Shown: piece by piece, positions 9,715 through 18,947 of the stretch | Layout: every line of letters begins with the position of its first letter | Numbering within the stretch: the first letter of the stretch is position 1 | Assembly (NCBI GenBank): GCA_963691705.1 | Contig: OY829538.1 | Span: 46,465,151-46,529,150, forward strand | Reading direction: 5' to 3' | DNA length: 64,000 bases | DNA from: Viola odorata | Lineage: Eukaryota > Streptophyta > Magnoliopsida > Malpighiales > Violaceae | Translations under genes and position numbers: made by a program | Notes under the pieces: model-generated | Databases searched by the model: none | The model's input: only the letters and a program-made list of their open reading frames with translations | Told to the model about the DNA's origin: nothing

Positions 9715-11472
9715 GAATGTAACATTGATTTGCAAGAGACTAGGGGGTGGAAAGAGAAGAAATTGTCCCAGGCAGGACGGGAAGTTCTGATTAAATCGGT
9801 CATCCAGTCCATCCCAACATATATAATGAGTTGTTTTGAGATCCCAATTTTCATCTGTGAGGATGTCGAAAAGGCGACAAGAAGATTATGGTGGGGGGAA
9901 ATGCTGAAGAGTGTAAGATGTACTGGGTGTCCTGGGATATGCTCTGTAGATCTAAGGAGGTGGGAGGATTGGGGTTCAGGAAAGTTAGGGAATTTAATCT
10001 TGCGCTTCCAACTAAACAAGGCTGGCGAATGCATAAACACCCAAACTCTTTGCTCTCCCAAATCTGGAAAACCCGGTACTTTCCCTACTCAGATTTTTTG
10101 GAGGCAAGAATAGGTTGTTGCCCTAGTTATATCTGGCGTAGCATTCTGGCAGGAAGGGATGTCCTGCATAAAGGATGTTTCTAACGAGTGGGAAATGGAG
10201 AGAGAATTCGAATTTGGAAAGTCCCGTGGCTTCCGTCGGTTGTACATGGGATGATCTCTGCACCGGTTACGGGTCTAGATGAGGAGGCAATAGTGGCTGA
10301 GTTCATTGATAGGGAACGGCGGTGCTGGAAGATTTCCCTGGTGGAACAAATCTTTCTACCACAGAAACTATCGACGATATTAAGCCTACCTCTTAGTCGG
10401 AGTGAGGCGAATGATACTCTTGTGTCGAAGGGAACCACAAACGGGAAGTATTCAGTTCGAAGTGGATACCATTGCCTAACATCACAAGAGTGCCCGGATT
10501 CTAGTAGAGGTTGGTGGAAATTCTTGTGGGGGCTAACTATCCCTCCAAAGCTTAAAAAATTCATATGGAGGTTGGATATTGGCTCTCTCCCGACTAGAGT
10601 AAACCTGGGGAGGCGAGGACTATCGGTGGACCCAGTGTGTCCCTGTTGTAATGCGGAGGTTGAGTCGACTCCACATATGTTGTTGTCTTGTCCTTTTGCA
10701 AGGGGGGTGTGGGAAAATTTTAATTTTTAGGATAGGGTCTCGGGGCTGCAAGGAGACAATTGGGTAGAATGGCTAGTAGTGCTACAGACATCACTGGATG
10801 AACCGGATCTAGAGCGGCTTATCTCAATCTTGTGGTCTATATGGACGTCGAGGAATAACAAGATTTTCCACCAGTGTGACGAATCACTCCAAAAAGTAGT
10901 TATCAGGGGCGGAAAATTGATGTCGGATTTCAAGAAGGCATAGGGTCTGCAACATAATCCCGCTGCTCCTACCATTCAACCTGTCGATCCGAAATGACAA
11001 CCTCCCCCTACAAGGGTGGTAAAGATGAACATAGATGCAACGATAGGAGCTACAGGAATTGGCCTGGGATTTATAGCTCGAGATGCGAGGGGTGAGACAG
11101 TTTTTTCAGGAGCATCTTACCTCCCTCATAGAACTGAGGTGCAAACAACGGAGGCACTTGCACTAAGAGACGTTATAACGCAGGCTCGTCAATGGGGGTG
11201 TGACAATATTATAATTGAGTCGGACTGCTTACAAAACATCCTAGCCCTAACCAATGGAGAATTCCCATTAAGCTATGCAGGATTAGTATTGGAAGAGGTG
11301 GCACGGCTGGCTTCTACTTTTCATAGCTGCTCCTTTTATGCACACTAGGCGATCCACGAATATCCCAACACATAAGTTAAGCCAATTGGCTTTGATTTCC
11401 AGTTTAGGAAATATTTGGATAGGGGAATGCCCCGAGGCGATCGCGACTTTTGTACTTGTAGATATAAGTTAA
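9715..11472 (+). pseudogene. LINE ORF2 C-terminus: RT thumb, zf-RVT domain, RNase H
   Basis: In order: the end of the reverse transcriptase (SQAGREVLIKSVIQSIPTYI, 9760-9840), then the connector (WDMLCRSKEVGGLGFRKVRE, near 9930-9990), then the zf-RVT region (10188-10730) ending in CPCCNAEVESTPHMLLSCPF. It finishes with an RNase H of the plant LINE type (11016-11348, MNIDATIGATGIGLGFIARD). The RNase H tail continues in another frame to a TAA at 11470-11472. At least four frameshifts or stops (near 9890, 10186, 10728 and 10940) show it is inactive. Confidence 0.85.
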
Positions 11473-11503
11473 TCTATTTCAATATTATTTTAAAAAAAAA
11501 AAT
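9715..11503 (+). mobile_element. 5'-truncated LINE with poly(A) tail
   Basis: Only the C-terminal third of ORF2 is present, followed by a run of A residues (about 11493-11503) just after the ORF2 stop at 11470-11472. A 5' truncation with a 3' A-tract is the normal result of target-primed reverse transcription. It lies immediately right of element A's LTR. Confidence 0.8.
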
Positions 11504-12394
11504 TGAGTTTAATACACTAGGCGATCCCAAGGTTTGTAAAATGATTGTTTTAGCATTAATTTTTTTTTTTGGTTTTATCCGGTCTCCAATGTTTCCTTCG
11601 TTTACCTATTTTGGCCCCACCGTGACAAAAACACTTAACGGAGACAAACTCCGTCAAGTATCAATATTTTAATAATTTTTATGTCTGATTTTTCTGATTT
11701 TTTTCTTTCTCTTTTCGATTTTTCTTATTTGTTTTCCTTTTCTTTTCATTTTTTTCCTTTTCCCAAGTATCAATATTTTAAAAAGTGATAACGATTTTTA
11801 AGAATTAATTTTTTTTGAAAAGAGTGAAAGAAATTGCAGAAAATAAGAACATTATTTTAAAAAATTTAGAAATTTTTCAGAAAATTATAAAATATTAAAA
11901 AATGAGAAATAAATTTGGAAAAGACCAACAAACAGAGAAATAAGGGGGAAAAGTGGTATTGTCTTTTACTGAATTGTAAAAAACTAAATAAAAATAAAAA
12001 ATTTGAAAAAAAATAAAATAATCTTTGAAAAATAGAAACGCTCATCACCACTATTTTTTTCCTTTTTCTCTCATTTCTCTCTTTTTCTTTTCTTTTTCTC
12101 GTTTCAATATAACGTTTAAGGAAAAGGAAAAAAATCGCAAAGAGAAAGAAAAAAGAAAACGAGAGAAATGAGAGAAAAAAGAAAAAAAAGTACGTTTGGA
12201 GACAAAAACGAGAAAAAAAAATGAATCAACCTATTTGAAGACTGATATTGATAGATAAAATAGAAACAGAAGAAGAGTTTAAAGAGGTGTGTTAGATATT
12301 ATTTTTATAACATGTTAGATATGTGTTAGATATTATTTTTATGACATTCTAAATCAGCAGCAAACACCGGCGATTGTTAGCTTTGTGTAGACAA
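11504..12394. other. AT-rich intergenic DNA
   Basis: Long T/TTTTC-rich and A-rich stretches (for example 11690-11770 and 12050-12210) partly complement each other and could form weak inverted pairs. No gene is visible. A short repeated word TTAGATAT occurs at 12298-12340, and a similar sequence in inverted orientation occurs near 59360-59395, on the other side of element C. Confidence 0.5.
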
Positions 12395-12971
12395 TAACCA
12401 TAGTTATAAAAACTGGGTCGAATCGGTCAGAAAAATCATAAATCACAAGAAAATTAGGTCGATTCGATCTAATGGATCAGAAATACAAAAAAATCAAGTT
12501 CGACTGTTGAACTGGCTGATTTTCAAGTGAATCGGGCAGTTTGATGCAAACCACCCGACTCATGTAGTTTTTAAAAGAAAAAAATTCATCAAAATGACAT
12601 CGTTTCGGTGTAAACGGCGTCGTTTTGGTAGTTTGAAAAAAAAGAACACACAACATGACAAATCTATTCTTATTCGACATTTCTTATGCCTTAAATGACT
12701 AAAACAAAATTTTGAAGCAATTGGTCATCGTCGCCACTTCTTTCGTCACCGATTCAACCTCACCAACTCATTCTCATGGTCGCAATTTGCTATTTTTTTG
12801 TTATTATTTCAACTTATTTGAGTTAGTTTTACTTCATGGTTTGATTCGTGACCTACAGAAGCAAACCATGGTGTTACTTATGACACTTGTTATTAATTAT
12901 TATATATCTAAGTTTTTTTAACACAAACTTAGTAAGGTATATTGTCTATTATAATTAAAAATATGTATAAA
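12395..12971. other. Left half of a possible DNA-transposon-like repeat split by element C
   Basis: The sequence from about 12401 (GTTATAAAAACTGGGTCGAATCGG) has the repeated GGTTCAAC/CGGTTCGA wording common in plant non-autonomous DNA transposons. The matching half starts right of element C at 58863 and ends near 59050 in an imperfect inverted copy of that terminus (GTTATCAGAACCGAACCGG on the minus strand). No flanking duplication was recognised. The last five bases before C, GTTAT (12972-12976), are C's target duplication. Confidence 0.35.
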
Positions 12972-13053
12972 GTTATTGATAATAATTTGTCTTCTGCCGA
13001 AGGATGTATGGCGGAGCAGCTCTTCTCAGATCAGAGTGCACGACGGTCCACAG

Positions 13054-13110
13054 TACCTGCAATGCGCCGGAGGGGGTCTCCGGCGGAAACACTCCGATGC
13101 TTAAGTCAGT
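13054..13110 (-). other. Conserved LTR hairpin / donor-like motif (C, 3' LTR)
   Basis: The minus strand reads CTGACTTAAGCATCGGAGTG, then an inverted repeat CGCCGGAGA...GCGCATTGCAGGTAC. It has the same layout as in E, B, D and F. Confidence 0.6.
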
Positions 13111-13177
13111 AGGTGTACTGAAATTGGCAGAGTTTTGGCCAGTCAAGTCCGCTTACCTGCCTCCTTTGTGGGGGAGG

Positions 13178-13185
13178 TATTTATA
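13178..13185 (-). promoter_or_regulatory. TATA box of the C 3' LTR
   Basis: Minus-strand TATAAATA upstream of the conserved hairpin motif. The identical box in the 5' LTR is at 58487-58494. Confidence 0.65.
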
Positions 13186-13677
13186 GAAGAGAGGGGGCGT
13201 TCCCGCCCGAGTAAACGGGTACGGAGCTATCGCTCGCGTTAGGGTCTGTGATTCGCCCTTATCGTGATACGCTACCTCGGCGGTAGGTGTTTAGGTAGAT
13301 ATTGTCGCGGTAGGATAATGGCCGGAGCGTTAATCCTGACGCGTGGTTTCCTCTGGGGGTGAGATAACTCTTCGAGCCAAGCAGGAGGTCCGTGAGAGGA
13401 GCCGGTAGGGCCCCGTTAGCCTTTGCAGCGTTAGCCTTTGGGGAAGGTAGCGATCTTGTTCCTACCGTGGTGGTGTGAAACAGTAGCTATGCCTCTCCCC
13501 ACCGGGTGATAGGCGAAAATACCCTTTCTTTTAGGTGGATTGTTATCATAAGCCCAACTGAAAATGAGCCCGAGTGTTTACCAAGGGCTAACGTTCCTTC
13601 TTTCACGGAGAGTCCCTTTATGTACCGGGGCGGTTTTGCCTCAGAAAAATGGTCCTGACGGGTTTTTTGTCAGGATC

Positions 13678-13684
13678 TATAAAT
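13678..13684 (+). promoter_or_regulatory. TATA box before antisense ORF 1 of C
   Basis: TATAAAT lies 62 bp before the ATG at 13746. The same box stands 50 bp before the homologous ORF in B (17581-17587), in a similar context (CTATAAATC.GAG). This suggests a plus-strand promoter that is separate from the LTR promoter. Confidence 0.6.
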
Positions 13685-13745
13685 CAGAGGTTTCTCTGCG
13701 CCAGTTTCTTCGCATTTTTCTCGTTCTTTCTTTTCGTGTTCCGCC

Positions 13746-14129
13746 ATGGATGAACTGACTCGCAATTTCCTGATCTCCAAAACTCTGACCCTGAAGAATC
13801 TTACTGAGGGTGACATCGGCTTCCTGGAGAGGATGATCACCAAGACCTCCGAGGATGTCCTGGAGTTGCGGGGGGTGCTAACCCCTATTCTGTCTAGACA
13901 ACTGGGAATAACTCTGGAGGATTTTAATCCCTTAGAGAGTTTGGCGAAACTGGCCACTGTCAGTGCTCACTTTGATGTGGTGGCCTCGATGCTGCAGCAG
14001 AGGAAAGATCTGCTGGCCTGCTGCCTAAAGGGCATGAGAGCTTGCTCTTCCGAACTGACCTCCGCCGCTGACGCCTTAAGGGAGGTTCCCGTTGTGCCAG
14101 GGGAAGATGATGCGGGGTCCAATGTCTGA
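13746..14129 (+). CDS. Antisense ORF 1 of element C: small helical protein, family unknown
   Basis: This 127-residue protein is intact and lies antisense to the element's gag-pol, 198 bp from the 3' LTR. Its homologues are the 125-residue protein of B at 17637-18014 and the shortened copy in E at 1-181. The conserved blocks are LT-NFL-SK---L-NL--GD-GFLE-M--KTSED-LEL near the start, the LEDF-PLES block near residue 60, and QQRKD-L-CCLKGMRA near residue 90 with a Cys-Cys pair. No membrane segment or signal peptide is visible. The composition suggests an all-helical fold. It has its own TATA box and AATAAA signal. Conservation in three elements argues that it is a real protein; its function is unknown. 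Confidence 0.75.
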   Translation: MDELTRNFLISKTLTLKNLTEGDIGFLERMITKTSEDVLELRGVLTPILSRQLGITLEDFNPLESLAKLATVSAHFDVVASMLQQRKDLLACCLKGMRACSSELTSAADALREVPVVPGEDDAGSNV

Positions 14130-14205
14130 CCGCTGGCTCCGCTTCTTCTCGTTGCTTTTCTTATGTTTCTTGTACATATTTGAACGCTAAGGCCACCTGG
14201 CCATA

Positions 14206-14211
14206 AATAAA
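14206..14211 (+). terminator. Poly(A) signal after antisense ORF 1 of C
   Basis: AATAAA within CCATAAATAAATAAC, 77 bp after the stop codon. The B homologue has AATAAATAAATC at 18087, preceded by the same GGCCA word. Confidence 0.55.
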
Positions 14212-14290
14212 TAACTATCTCTGCTTTTTCCCAAGTCTTCTCTTTTTCTTGCGTGGTTGCTTGCTTTATTGGTTGGAAATATTTGTCATG

Positions 14291-14306
14291 AGCCCAACTG
14301 AAAATG
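14291..14306 (+). repeat. Second copy of the LTR-border sequence AGCCCAACTGAAAATG
   Basis: This is an exact repeat of 13551-13566, which borders the 3' LTR. Together the two copies bracket antisense ORF 1. The B copies are at 16666-16679 and 18172-18185. The arrangement suggests that the ORF 1 unit was added by a duplication at the 3' end of the internal region. Confidence 0.6.
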
Positions 14307-14544
14307 GGTCCTCCTCGGAGCATTGTATTGCAGTGGTCGTGTTCCGGGGATTAGCAATGAATGCTCTGTCTTGACTGTTACAGGGCCGTCTTTTCAGTGG
14401 CAGGTGGTTGGGCGGTTCTTTGGTGCCCTTTGATTGGTGCATTCGACGAGCAGACGCGCCTGCGACGGATCGGATTCTGCGATTGCAGTTATTTTTCCCA
14501 AGCGTCTTAATTGATTTTTTCAGGGATCGAGATGCTCACTCGGC

Positions 14545-14551
14545 TATATAA
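14545..14551 (+). promoter_or_regulatory. TATA box before antisense ORF 2 of C
   Basis: TATATAA in CGGCTATATAAGGGAG, 67 bp before the ATG at 14618. In B the corresponding place has CGGCTATTTAATGAGG (18406-18412). Confidence 0.55.
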
Positions 14552-14617
14552 GGGAGTTTGGTTTCCCTTTCCTGTTCATCTTCTTCCTTTTCCTTCTTTT
14601 TTGCTTTTGCAGGTGGC

Positions 14618-15040
14618 ATGGCAGATTTTTATTTCTTAAGTTCCATAGATCGTGACTCCTTGCCGACTCCCCCAACTTCGCCAGACTCAGATCATCCCCC
14701 TCCTTCGCCACCATGGAGGCCTCCGGTCCGCCGAAAGGGTCGGAAGAAGCAGGGGAAACGGACTTCCAAGACGCCCTTTGCGGCGTTGGCTTCTTCTGGT
14801 TCTGCTACTCAAGAGGGTGGCAAACGTTTTCCTTCCCCTGACTGCTCGCTGAACGAGGATTTTCCCATCAGTGCTGGTGCGGGGTTGGCAGATTCAGGCG
14901 CCAAAGGAAAATCATGCCCGTCAGGGTCTTGCCCAGAAAGGGAGGCAGACCAGCCGGTCCCGAATGCTGACGGGAAGATGCCGTTCCTTGATGATGACGG
15001 GGTTTATCACCACGGCATTTATTGGCCTGATGAGGATTAG
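14618..15040 (+). CDS. Antisense ORF 2 of element C: proline-rich, acidic-tailed protein, family unknown
   Basis: The ATG at 14618 is chosen because it aligns with the start of the B homologue (18489). The frame is open further upstream, but that part is a pyrimidine-rich leader with an intron-acceptor-like TTTTGCAG/G. The 140-residue product has a conserved N-terminal block (LPTPPTSPDSDHPPPSPPWR, then a basic RRKGRKKQGKR patch), a variable Ser/Ala/Gly middle, and an acidic tail ending DDGVYHHGIYWPDED. B has the same three parts (ending YCYGITWSDGEE). No known domain is recognised. The basic patch could be a nuclear signal. AATAAA follows at 15077. Confidence 0.65.
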   Translation: MADFYFLSSIDRDSLPTPPTSPDSDHPPPSPPWRPPVRRKGRKKQGKRTSKTPFAALASSGSATQEGGKRFPSPDCSLNEDFPISAGAGLADSGAKGKSCPSGSCPEREADQPVPNADGKMPFLDDDGVYHHGIYWPDED

Positions 15041-15076
15041 CCGTTTTGCATTGTACCCGCCTGTTGGCGTTTTATG

Positions 15077-15082
15077 AATAAA
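15077..15082 (+). terminator. Poly(A) signal after antisense ORF 2 of C
   Basis: AATAAA, 36 bp after the stop codon, in TTTATGAATAAAATAATG. Confidence 0.5.
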
Positions 15083-15537
15083 ATAATGCTTTCTATTTTT
15101 CCTTTTTTGTCGTTACTTCCGTTAGCCTGCTGGTTCTTGGTGATAGCTAACGCAAGCGGTTGGACTGACTGAGGCAATCGCTTCGCGGTTTCTCTGACCG
15201 GGTCAATACTGTCTCGCCCCTTTGGGGAGTCTCGACGAATAACTTCTCTTTTGTCAAATTTCTTTAATGCGCTTCCACGTGGCCCACTTCTTTTACACGC
15301 GTCTTCGCCCGATTGGTGACTCAATTAATGCGGTGGCATTTTTATCCTTTAAGAAGGGCCGTTCTCCAATTTCTCAAAACTTTTGCCCTCACTTCGAATT
15401 TTCCTTCTTGTCTTCCTTCGTCTTCTTCTCCAAATACCTTTTCGGCCGCTCGTCACTGTCAGCTGATTTCTCTGCGATTCTTCTCCTTTAAGGTATCAAT
15501 TCGTCCCCTCTCAGATTTCCTTTTTTGTTGGTTTGCT

Positions 15538-16124
15538 ATGGCTAGGAATAGACCTCGCCAGATTATCTCTAGGCCCATGGATCCCGAGGTTGCCCAATCA
15601 CCGAGTATTTTTACCTGCGATGTGGTTCTGAAAGCCGAATTGGAGGAACATGGTATTACCTTTCCTCCTGGGCATGAGCCTTCTATTCCCGGAAGTGATA
15701 TGCGGCTTCATAATCCAGGGTGGGGTCACTGTAGGCTTCTTTATTTTAAAATGTTCCTTTATGGTTTCCACTTTCCCGTTCATGAGTCGATATTAACTCT
15801 GTTGCGGGAGTATAGCCTTAATCCTGCCCAGATAACTCCTTCCTCTTGGTGTGCGGTTTATGCTTTTCTTCGCGCTTGCGAGTTGAAGAACATTTTTACC
15901 CCATCTATCAATTTGTTTCGCAAATTCTTTAGCATGATTTGCTACAATTGTTTAATCGAGATTACTCCCCGGTGGATGATGCGCTCGTGCAGTCGTTTTG
16001 GCAACGTTTTCACGGCTTCAAGAAGGGTGTAGCTGATTGGAAGAGCAGCTTCTTTGTTCTGGAGCTACAGTCACGTTTGTGGCGTATCAATTTTAATCAG
16101 GAACTGGCAGGTCCCGTTTGGACA
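15538..16124 (+). pseudogene. Antisense ORF 3 of element C, exon 1 (5' part), interrupted by element B
   Basis: Starts MARNRPRQII at an ATG in TTGCTATGGCTAGG. It carries the Transposase_28-like N-terminal domain (PF04195 type), with FKMFLYGFHFPVHESIL, NPAQITPSSWCAVYAFLRAC and ITPRW. A one-base deletion near 15973 (TGG followed by ATGATG, where B has TGGGATGAT) shifts the frame. The other frame then continues with FWQRFHGFKKGVADWKSSFF. Element B inserted after VWT at 16124. The gene resumes at 32208, after the duplicated GGACA. Confidence 0.85.
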
Positions 16125-16200
16125 TGATAAGATCCGAGATCTCTTCTGGTCGGAAACGGCTGCTGCAGCTAGTCGGAGGGGAAGCGATCGGCGTCGGAGG

Positions 16201-16257
16201 TACCTGCAAAGCGCCGGAGGGGGACTCCGGCGTAGACACTCCGATGCTTAAGTCAGT
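16201..16257 (-). other. Conserved LTR hairpin / donor-like motif (B, 3' LTR)
   Basis: Minus strand: CTGACTTAAGCATCGGAGTG, then a CGCCGGAG...CTCCGGCG stem, then TTTGCAGGTA. The 5' LTR copy (31741-31797) has one stem mismatch (GAAGG for GGAGG). Confidence 0.6.
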
Positions 16258-16328
16258 TCGAGTTTTCAGAATGGTAGAGGTTTTCCAAGATGATCTCGAT
16301 CTTACCTTCTGTTTGGAAAGATGGGGGG

Positions 16329-16336
16329 TATTTATA
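16329..16336 (-). promoter_or_regulatory. TATA box of the B 3' LTR
   Basis: Minus-strand TATAAATA in GGCCTATAAATACCCCC. The copy in the 5' LTR is at 31870-31877 and would drive the genomic RNA. Confidence 0.65.
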
Positions 16337-16663
16337 GGCCGAAGTTGGCGATACCTGACAGCGATAGGGGTGCAGCGATAAGCATCATCCGAAGTTATCG
16401 CTTCCAGCGATAATAGGTAAGCCATCGCGGGCGATCATCACGTAAGGCCTATCAAGAGCGACATCCTCTCCGTTCCCCTAGGATGGGATGACGCCGTGCG
16501 CGTAAAGATGCATGAGATCCCCCCCCCCGCTGAAGTCGACCATCCTAGGAAACTTCCGCCGGCCCGGGCGATAGGTTGGTTTTTCAGGGAAGCGTATAGA
16601 AACTCATCAAGGATAGATGCCGTAGCTACAATATTGCCGTCAGGAGCATTCCAATTGTTATCA

Positions 16664-17580
16664 TAAGCCCAACTGAAAACTAGCCCGAGTGTTCACCAAG
16701 GGCTATCCATGTCTGATATCTTTAGATAGGGGTTTGCTCTGTCATGAGGTGATATTTCCACAGAGGGCTTGAGCTTTCTTTATCGTTCAAAGGCTGATCA
16801 ATCCCAATACGGAACGAGGGCTTAGATCCACAACTTTCCACTAACCCGGTCAAGTTCGTCCTTGTTTCTTGTCAAAAAGTCCTGTCTCCTCGAGACAGTA
16901 AGAATTCTACTAGGAGGCCGCTGGGGCGCTCGTGATTCTGAAGGCATTACTTTTATTCAGCGATACTGGCCCATTTGGCCTTTCAATAGGACTTATAAAG
17001 TCTCAGCTTTGTTCGAGTCATAGAAGGACCGTCGATAGATCGCTTGCGACATCGTCGCGTATATTCAACCAGGTCGTGCCCTAGGCTGGCATATATTCGG
17101 GGCTATCGTCCTTTCGAGTGTACTGCAAAGACACAGAGGAGATAGATACTTATACAAAGGTTAGCAAACCTTATACTTACAGAGGTCTGAGGTCACACGA
17201 GCCCCGATTTATTCTTTACGCCCGAGAGAGTAGCGGTATCAACGCGGCTTTACGCCATCAGCTACCTTATGGTTATCGCGGCTTCATACCACCAGACGCC
17301 TATGATGCCAACGCGGTTTTACGCATCTAGGGCCACCGGTGACATCAACGCGGCCTTATACTGTGGATACCGGTAACCTTATGGTTTTAGCGTCAGGGCT
17401 ACCAGTGACATCGTGTCTTTCGGCGTTTTTTCAGACTCTGCCTCGTACTCCTTCCAGTATCTATATCGCGACCGTTACCCCTTTCTTCCGTTCTAGGCTT
17501 ATCAGTCCTTGAGGATATCGGGACGGCTCGTCTTTTGAGGACCTCAATTTCTTTTTCCAAGGCCTCCCTTCAGTGGAGCC
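16664..17580 (+). other. Spacer between 3' LTR and antisense ORF 1 of B
   Basis: No coding frame is convincing. It begins with the border word AGCCCAACTGAAAA (16666-16679). At 17220-17410 it holds imperfect repeats around ACGCGGTTTTACGC and CCACCGGTGACATC. The equivalent spacer in C is only about 200 bp, so B carries roughly 780 extra bases here. Confidence 0.5.
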
Positions 17581-17587
17581 TATAAAT
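17581..17587 (+). promoter_or_regulatory. TATA box before antisense ORF 1 of B
   Basis: TATAAAT, 50 bp before the ATG at 17637, matching position and context in C. Confidence 0.6.
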
Positions 17588-17636
17588 CGGAGAACTTTCT
17601 CCATCCACGTTCTCCTCATCTCTATCAGTCAGCATC

Positions 17637-18014
17637 ATGGATCATTTGACCAAGAATTTTCTTCTCTCCAAGGGTCATTCACTCAGGAACCTCAACGACG
17701 GTGACGTCGGTTTCCTGGAGAACATGCTGGTCAAGACTTCTGAGGATATTCTGGAGCTGCAGGGGATGCTGACTCCGCTCTATTCCCGGCTGGGAGCCAT
17801 CTCTCTGGAGGACTTTAGTCCTTTGGAGAGTGTTTCAAAGCTGTCTGCCTCCGTCTCTCGGATTCAAGTGGTGATTGCTATGCTGCAGCAGCGTAAGGAC
17901 ATGTTGGGGTGCTGCCTGAAGGGGATGAGGGCCACTTCCCATGATCTTGTCCTGGTCATGGATTCCTTGAGGGACCTTCCTGAGGTGCCCGAGGATACTG
18001 GTTCTGACACCTGA
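17637..18014 (+). CDS. Antisense ORF 1 of element B: small helical protein, family unknown
   Basis: 125 residues, beginning MDHLTKNFLLSKGHSLRNL. It shares the GD-GFLE-ML-KTSED-LEL, LEDFSPLES and QQRKDMLGCCLKGMRA blocks with the C homologue (13746-14129) over the whole length. The ATG follows a TATA box by 50 bp and lies in a clean leader. The C-terminus is acidic (LPEVPEDTGSDT). It is predicted helical and soluble, with no catalytic motif recognised. Transcription would be antisense to the genomic RNA of B. The family is restricted to these elements as far as this window shows; its role is unknown. Confidence 0.75.
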   Translation: MDHLTKNFLLSKGHSLRNLNDGDVGFLENMLVKTSEDILELQGMLTPLYSRLGAISLEDFSPLESVSKLSASVSRIQVVIAMLQQRKDMLGCCLKGMRATSHDLVLVMDSLRDLPEVPEDTGSDT

Positions 18015-18086
18015 TAACGGTGGCTCCCTTTGGGCCTTTTTCTTTTCCTCTTGCCTTGTAAATGTACCTTTCGGCCGGTAGGCCAT

Positions 18087-18092
18087 AATAAA
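18087..18092 (+). terminator. Poly(A) signal after antisense ORF 1 of B
   Basis: AATAAA in GGCCATAATAAATAAATC, 72 bp after the stop. Confidence 0.55.
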
Positions 18093-18171
18093 TAAATCGT
18101 TTCAATCATTCCGCCTTGTGACTGTTCTTCTTCTTTACTGCGCTCTTTGTCATGTTCCAAGGAATATTCTT

Positions 18172-18185
18172 AGCCCAACTGAAAA
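18172..18185 (+). repeat. Second copy of the LTR-border word in B
   Basis: AGCCCAACTGAAAA repeats 16666-16679. The pair brackets antisense ORF 1, exactly as in element C (13551 and 14291). Confidence 0.6.
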
Positions 18186-18405
18186 CAGTCTTGCCATTGG
18201 GCGGTTTTTCTGTTGATCGTTCTGCCTTAACTCCGCGCCGTCCTCATTATAACAACTGATCAGCAGATATTAGCATTATTCTTGATTTGCGCGAGATTTC
18301 AACAGGCATGACTGCAAATCTACATTTGCACTTCAGACTGTACACGTGCCAATCTTCAAGAGTCGGGTTGGAGGATCGAAGAGTCTCTTTTCTTCTTTTC
18401 CCGGC

Positions 18406-18412
18406 TATTTAA
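18406..18412 (+). promoter_or_regulatory. TATA-like box before antisense ORF 2 of B
   Basis: TATTTAA in CCGGCTATTTAATGAGG, 76 bp before the ATG at 18489. It is the counterpart of 14545-14551. Confidence 0.45.
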
Positions 18413-18488
18413 TGAGGCTTTTCCTCCTTCATTCTTATCCATTTCTTTCTCCTTCATTTTTCTTCGTTATAGATCCTCTGTGAGTCTC

Positions 18489-18947
18489 ATGGTTGATTCT
18501 TATTTGCTAGGTACGGCTTTGAGGAATTCACCGCCAACTCCTCCGACTACCCCTGACACAGATAATCCTCCCCCATCGCCTCCTTGGAGGCCGGTTGTCC
18601 GCCGGCGAGGTCGCAAGAGGCGGAGGAAGGAAGTTGAACAACGAAGGAAGGAGGCTGCCAAGGCCTCTAAGTCATTTTTCGACTCTCTGGCTTCTCTGGC
18701 TAGGGAGGAGAAAAAATCGTTTCCTCCTTTGAATGATTCGCCTCCGTGGGTTCCTTCTGCTGGTTCAGCCGTTGATGCAGTATCGCCAAGCGTTAAGGAG
18801 AAAACAACCGGGTCGACTACTGCCGCTAGAAAGAGGGTCGGTGAGTCTTCTCCCCCTGCTGTTGTGGATTCACCATTCTGGGGTGGCGATGACGAAGAGG
18901 ACGTAGTCTATTGCTACGGCATTACTTGGTCCGACGGTGAAGAGTAG
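18489..18947 (+). CDS. Antisense ORF 2 of element B: proline-rich, acidic-tailed protein, family unknown
   Basis: 152 residues from the ATG at 18489 (MVDSYLLGTALRNS). The layout matches C: a Pro/Thr block (PPTPPTTPDTDNPPPSPPWR), a strongly basic run (RRRGRKRRRKEVEQRRKE) that may act as a nuclear signal or bind nucleic acid, a Ser-rich middle, and an acidic tail with a conserved YCYGITWSDGEE ending (C: YHHGIYWPDED). The two ends are far better conserved than the middle. No known family is recognised. Low complexity makes de novo origin possible, but retention in two elements with the same ends supports a real protein. Confidence 0.65.
   Translation: MVDSYLLGTALRNSPPTPPTTPDTDNPPPSPPWRPVVRRRGRKRRRKEVEQRRKEAAKASKSFFDSLASLAREEKKSFPPLNDSPPWVPSAGSAVDAVSPSVKEKTTGSTTAARKRVGESSPPAVVDSPFWGGDDEEDVVYCYGITWSDGEE

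Larger units (their letters stand above)
12977..13548 (-). repeat. 3' LTR of element C
   Basis: Starts TGATAATAATTTG and ends GGATTGTTATCA. It is the partner of 58286-58857. The minus-strand TATA box is at 13178-13185 and the shared hairpin motif at 13054-13110. The adjacent internal sequence AGCCCAACTGAAAATG (13551-13566) takes the place of a polypurine tract border and is conserved in B and E. Confidence 0.92.
16125..16663 (-). repeat. 3' LTR of element B
   Basis: Starts TGATAAGATCC and ends CAATTGTTATCA. The minus-strand TATA box is at 16329-16336 and the hairpin motif at 16201-16257. A perfect 10-bp inverted repeat (CCTAGGATGG 16478-16487, CCATCCTAGG 16540-16549) lies in the upstream region. 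Partner: 31666-32202. Confidence 0.95.
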
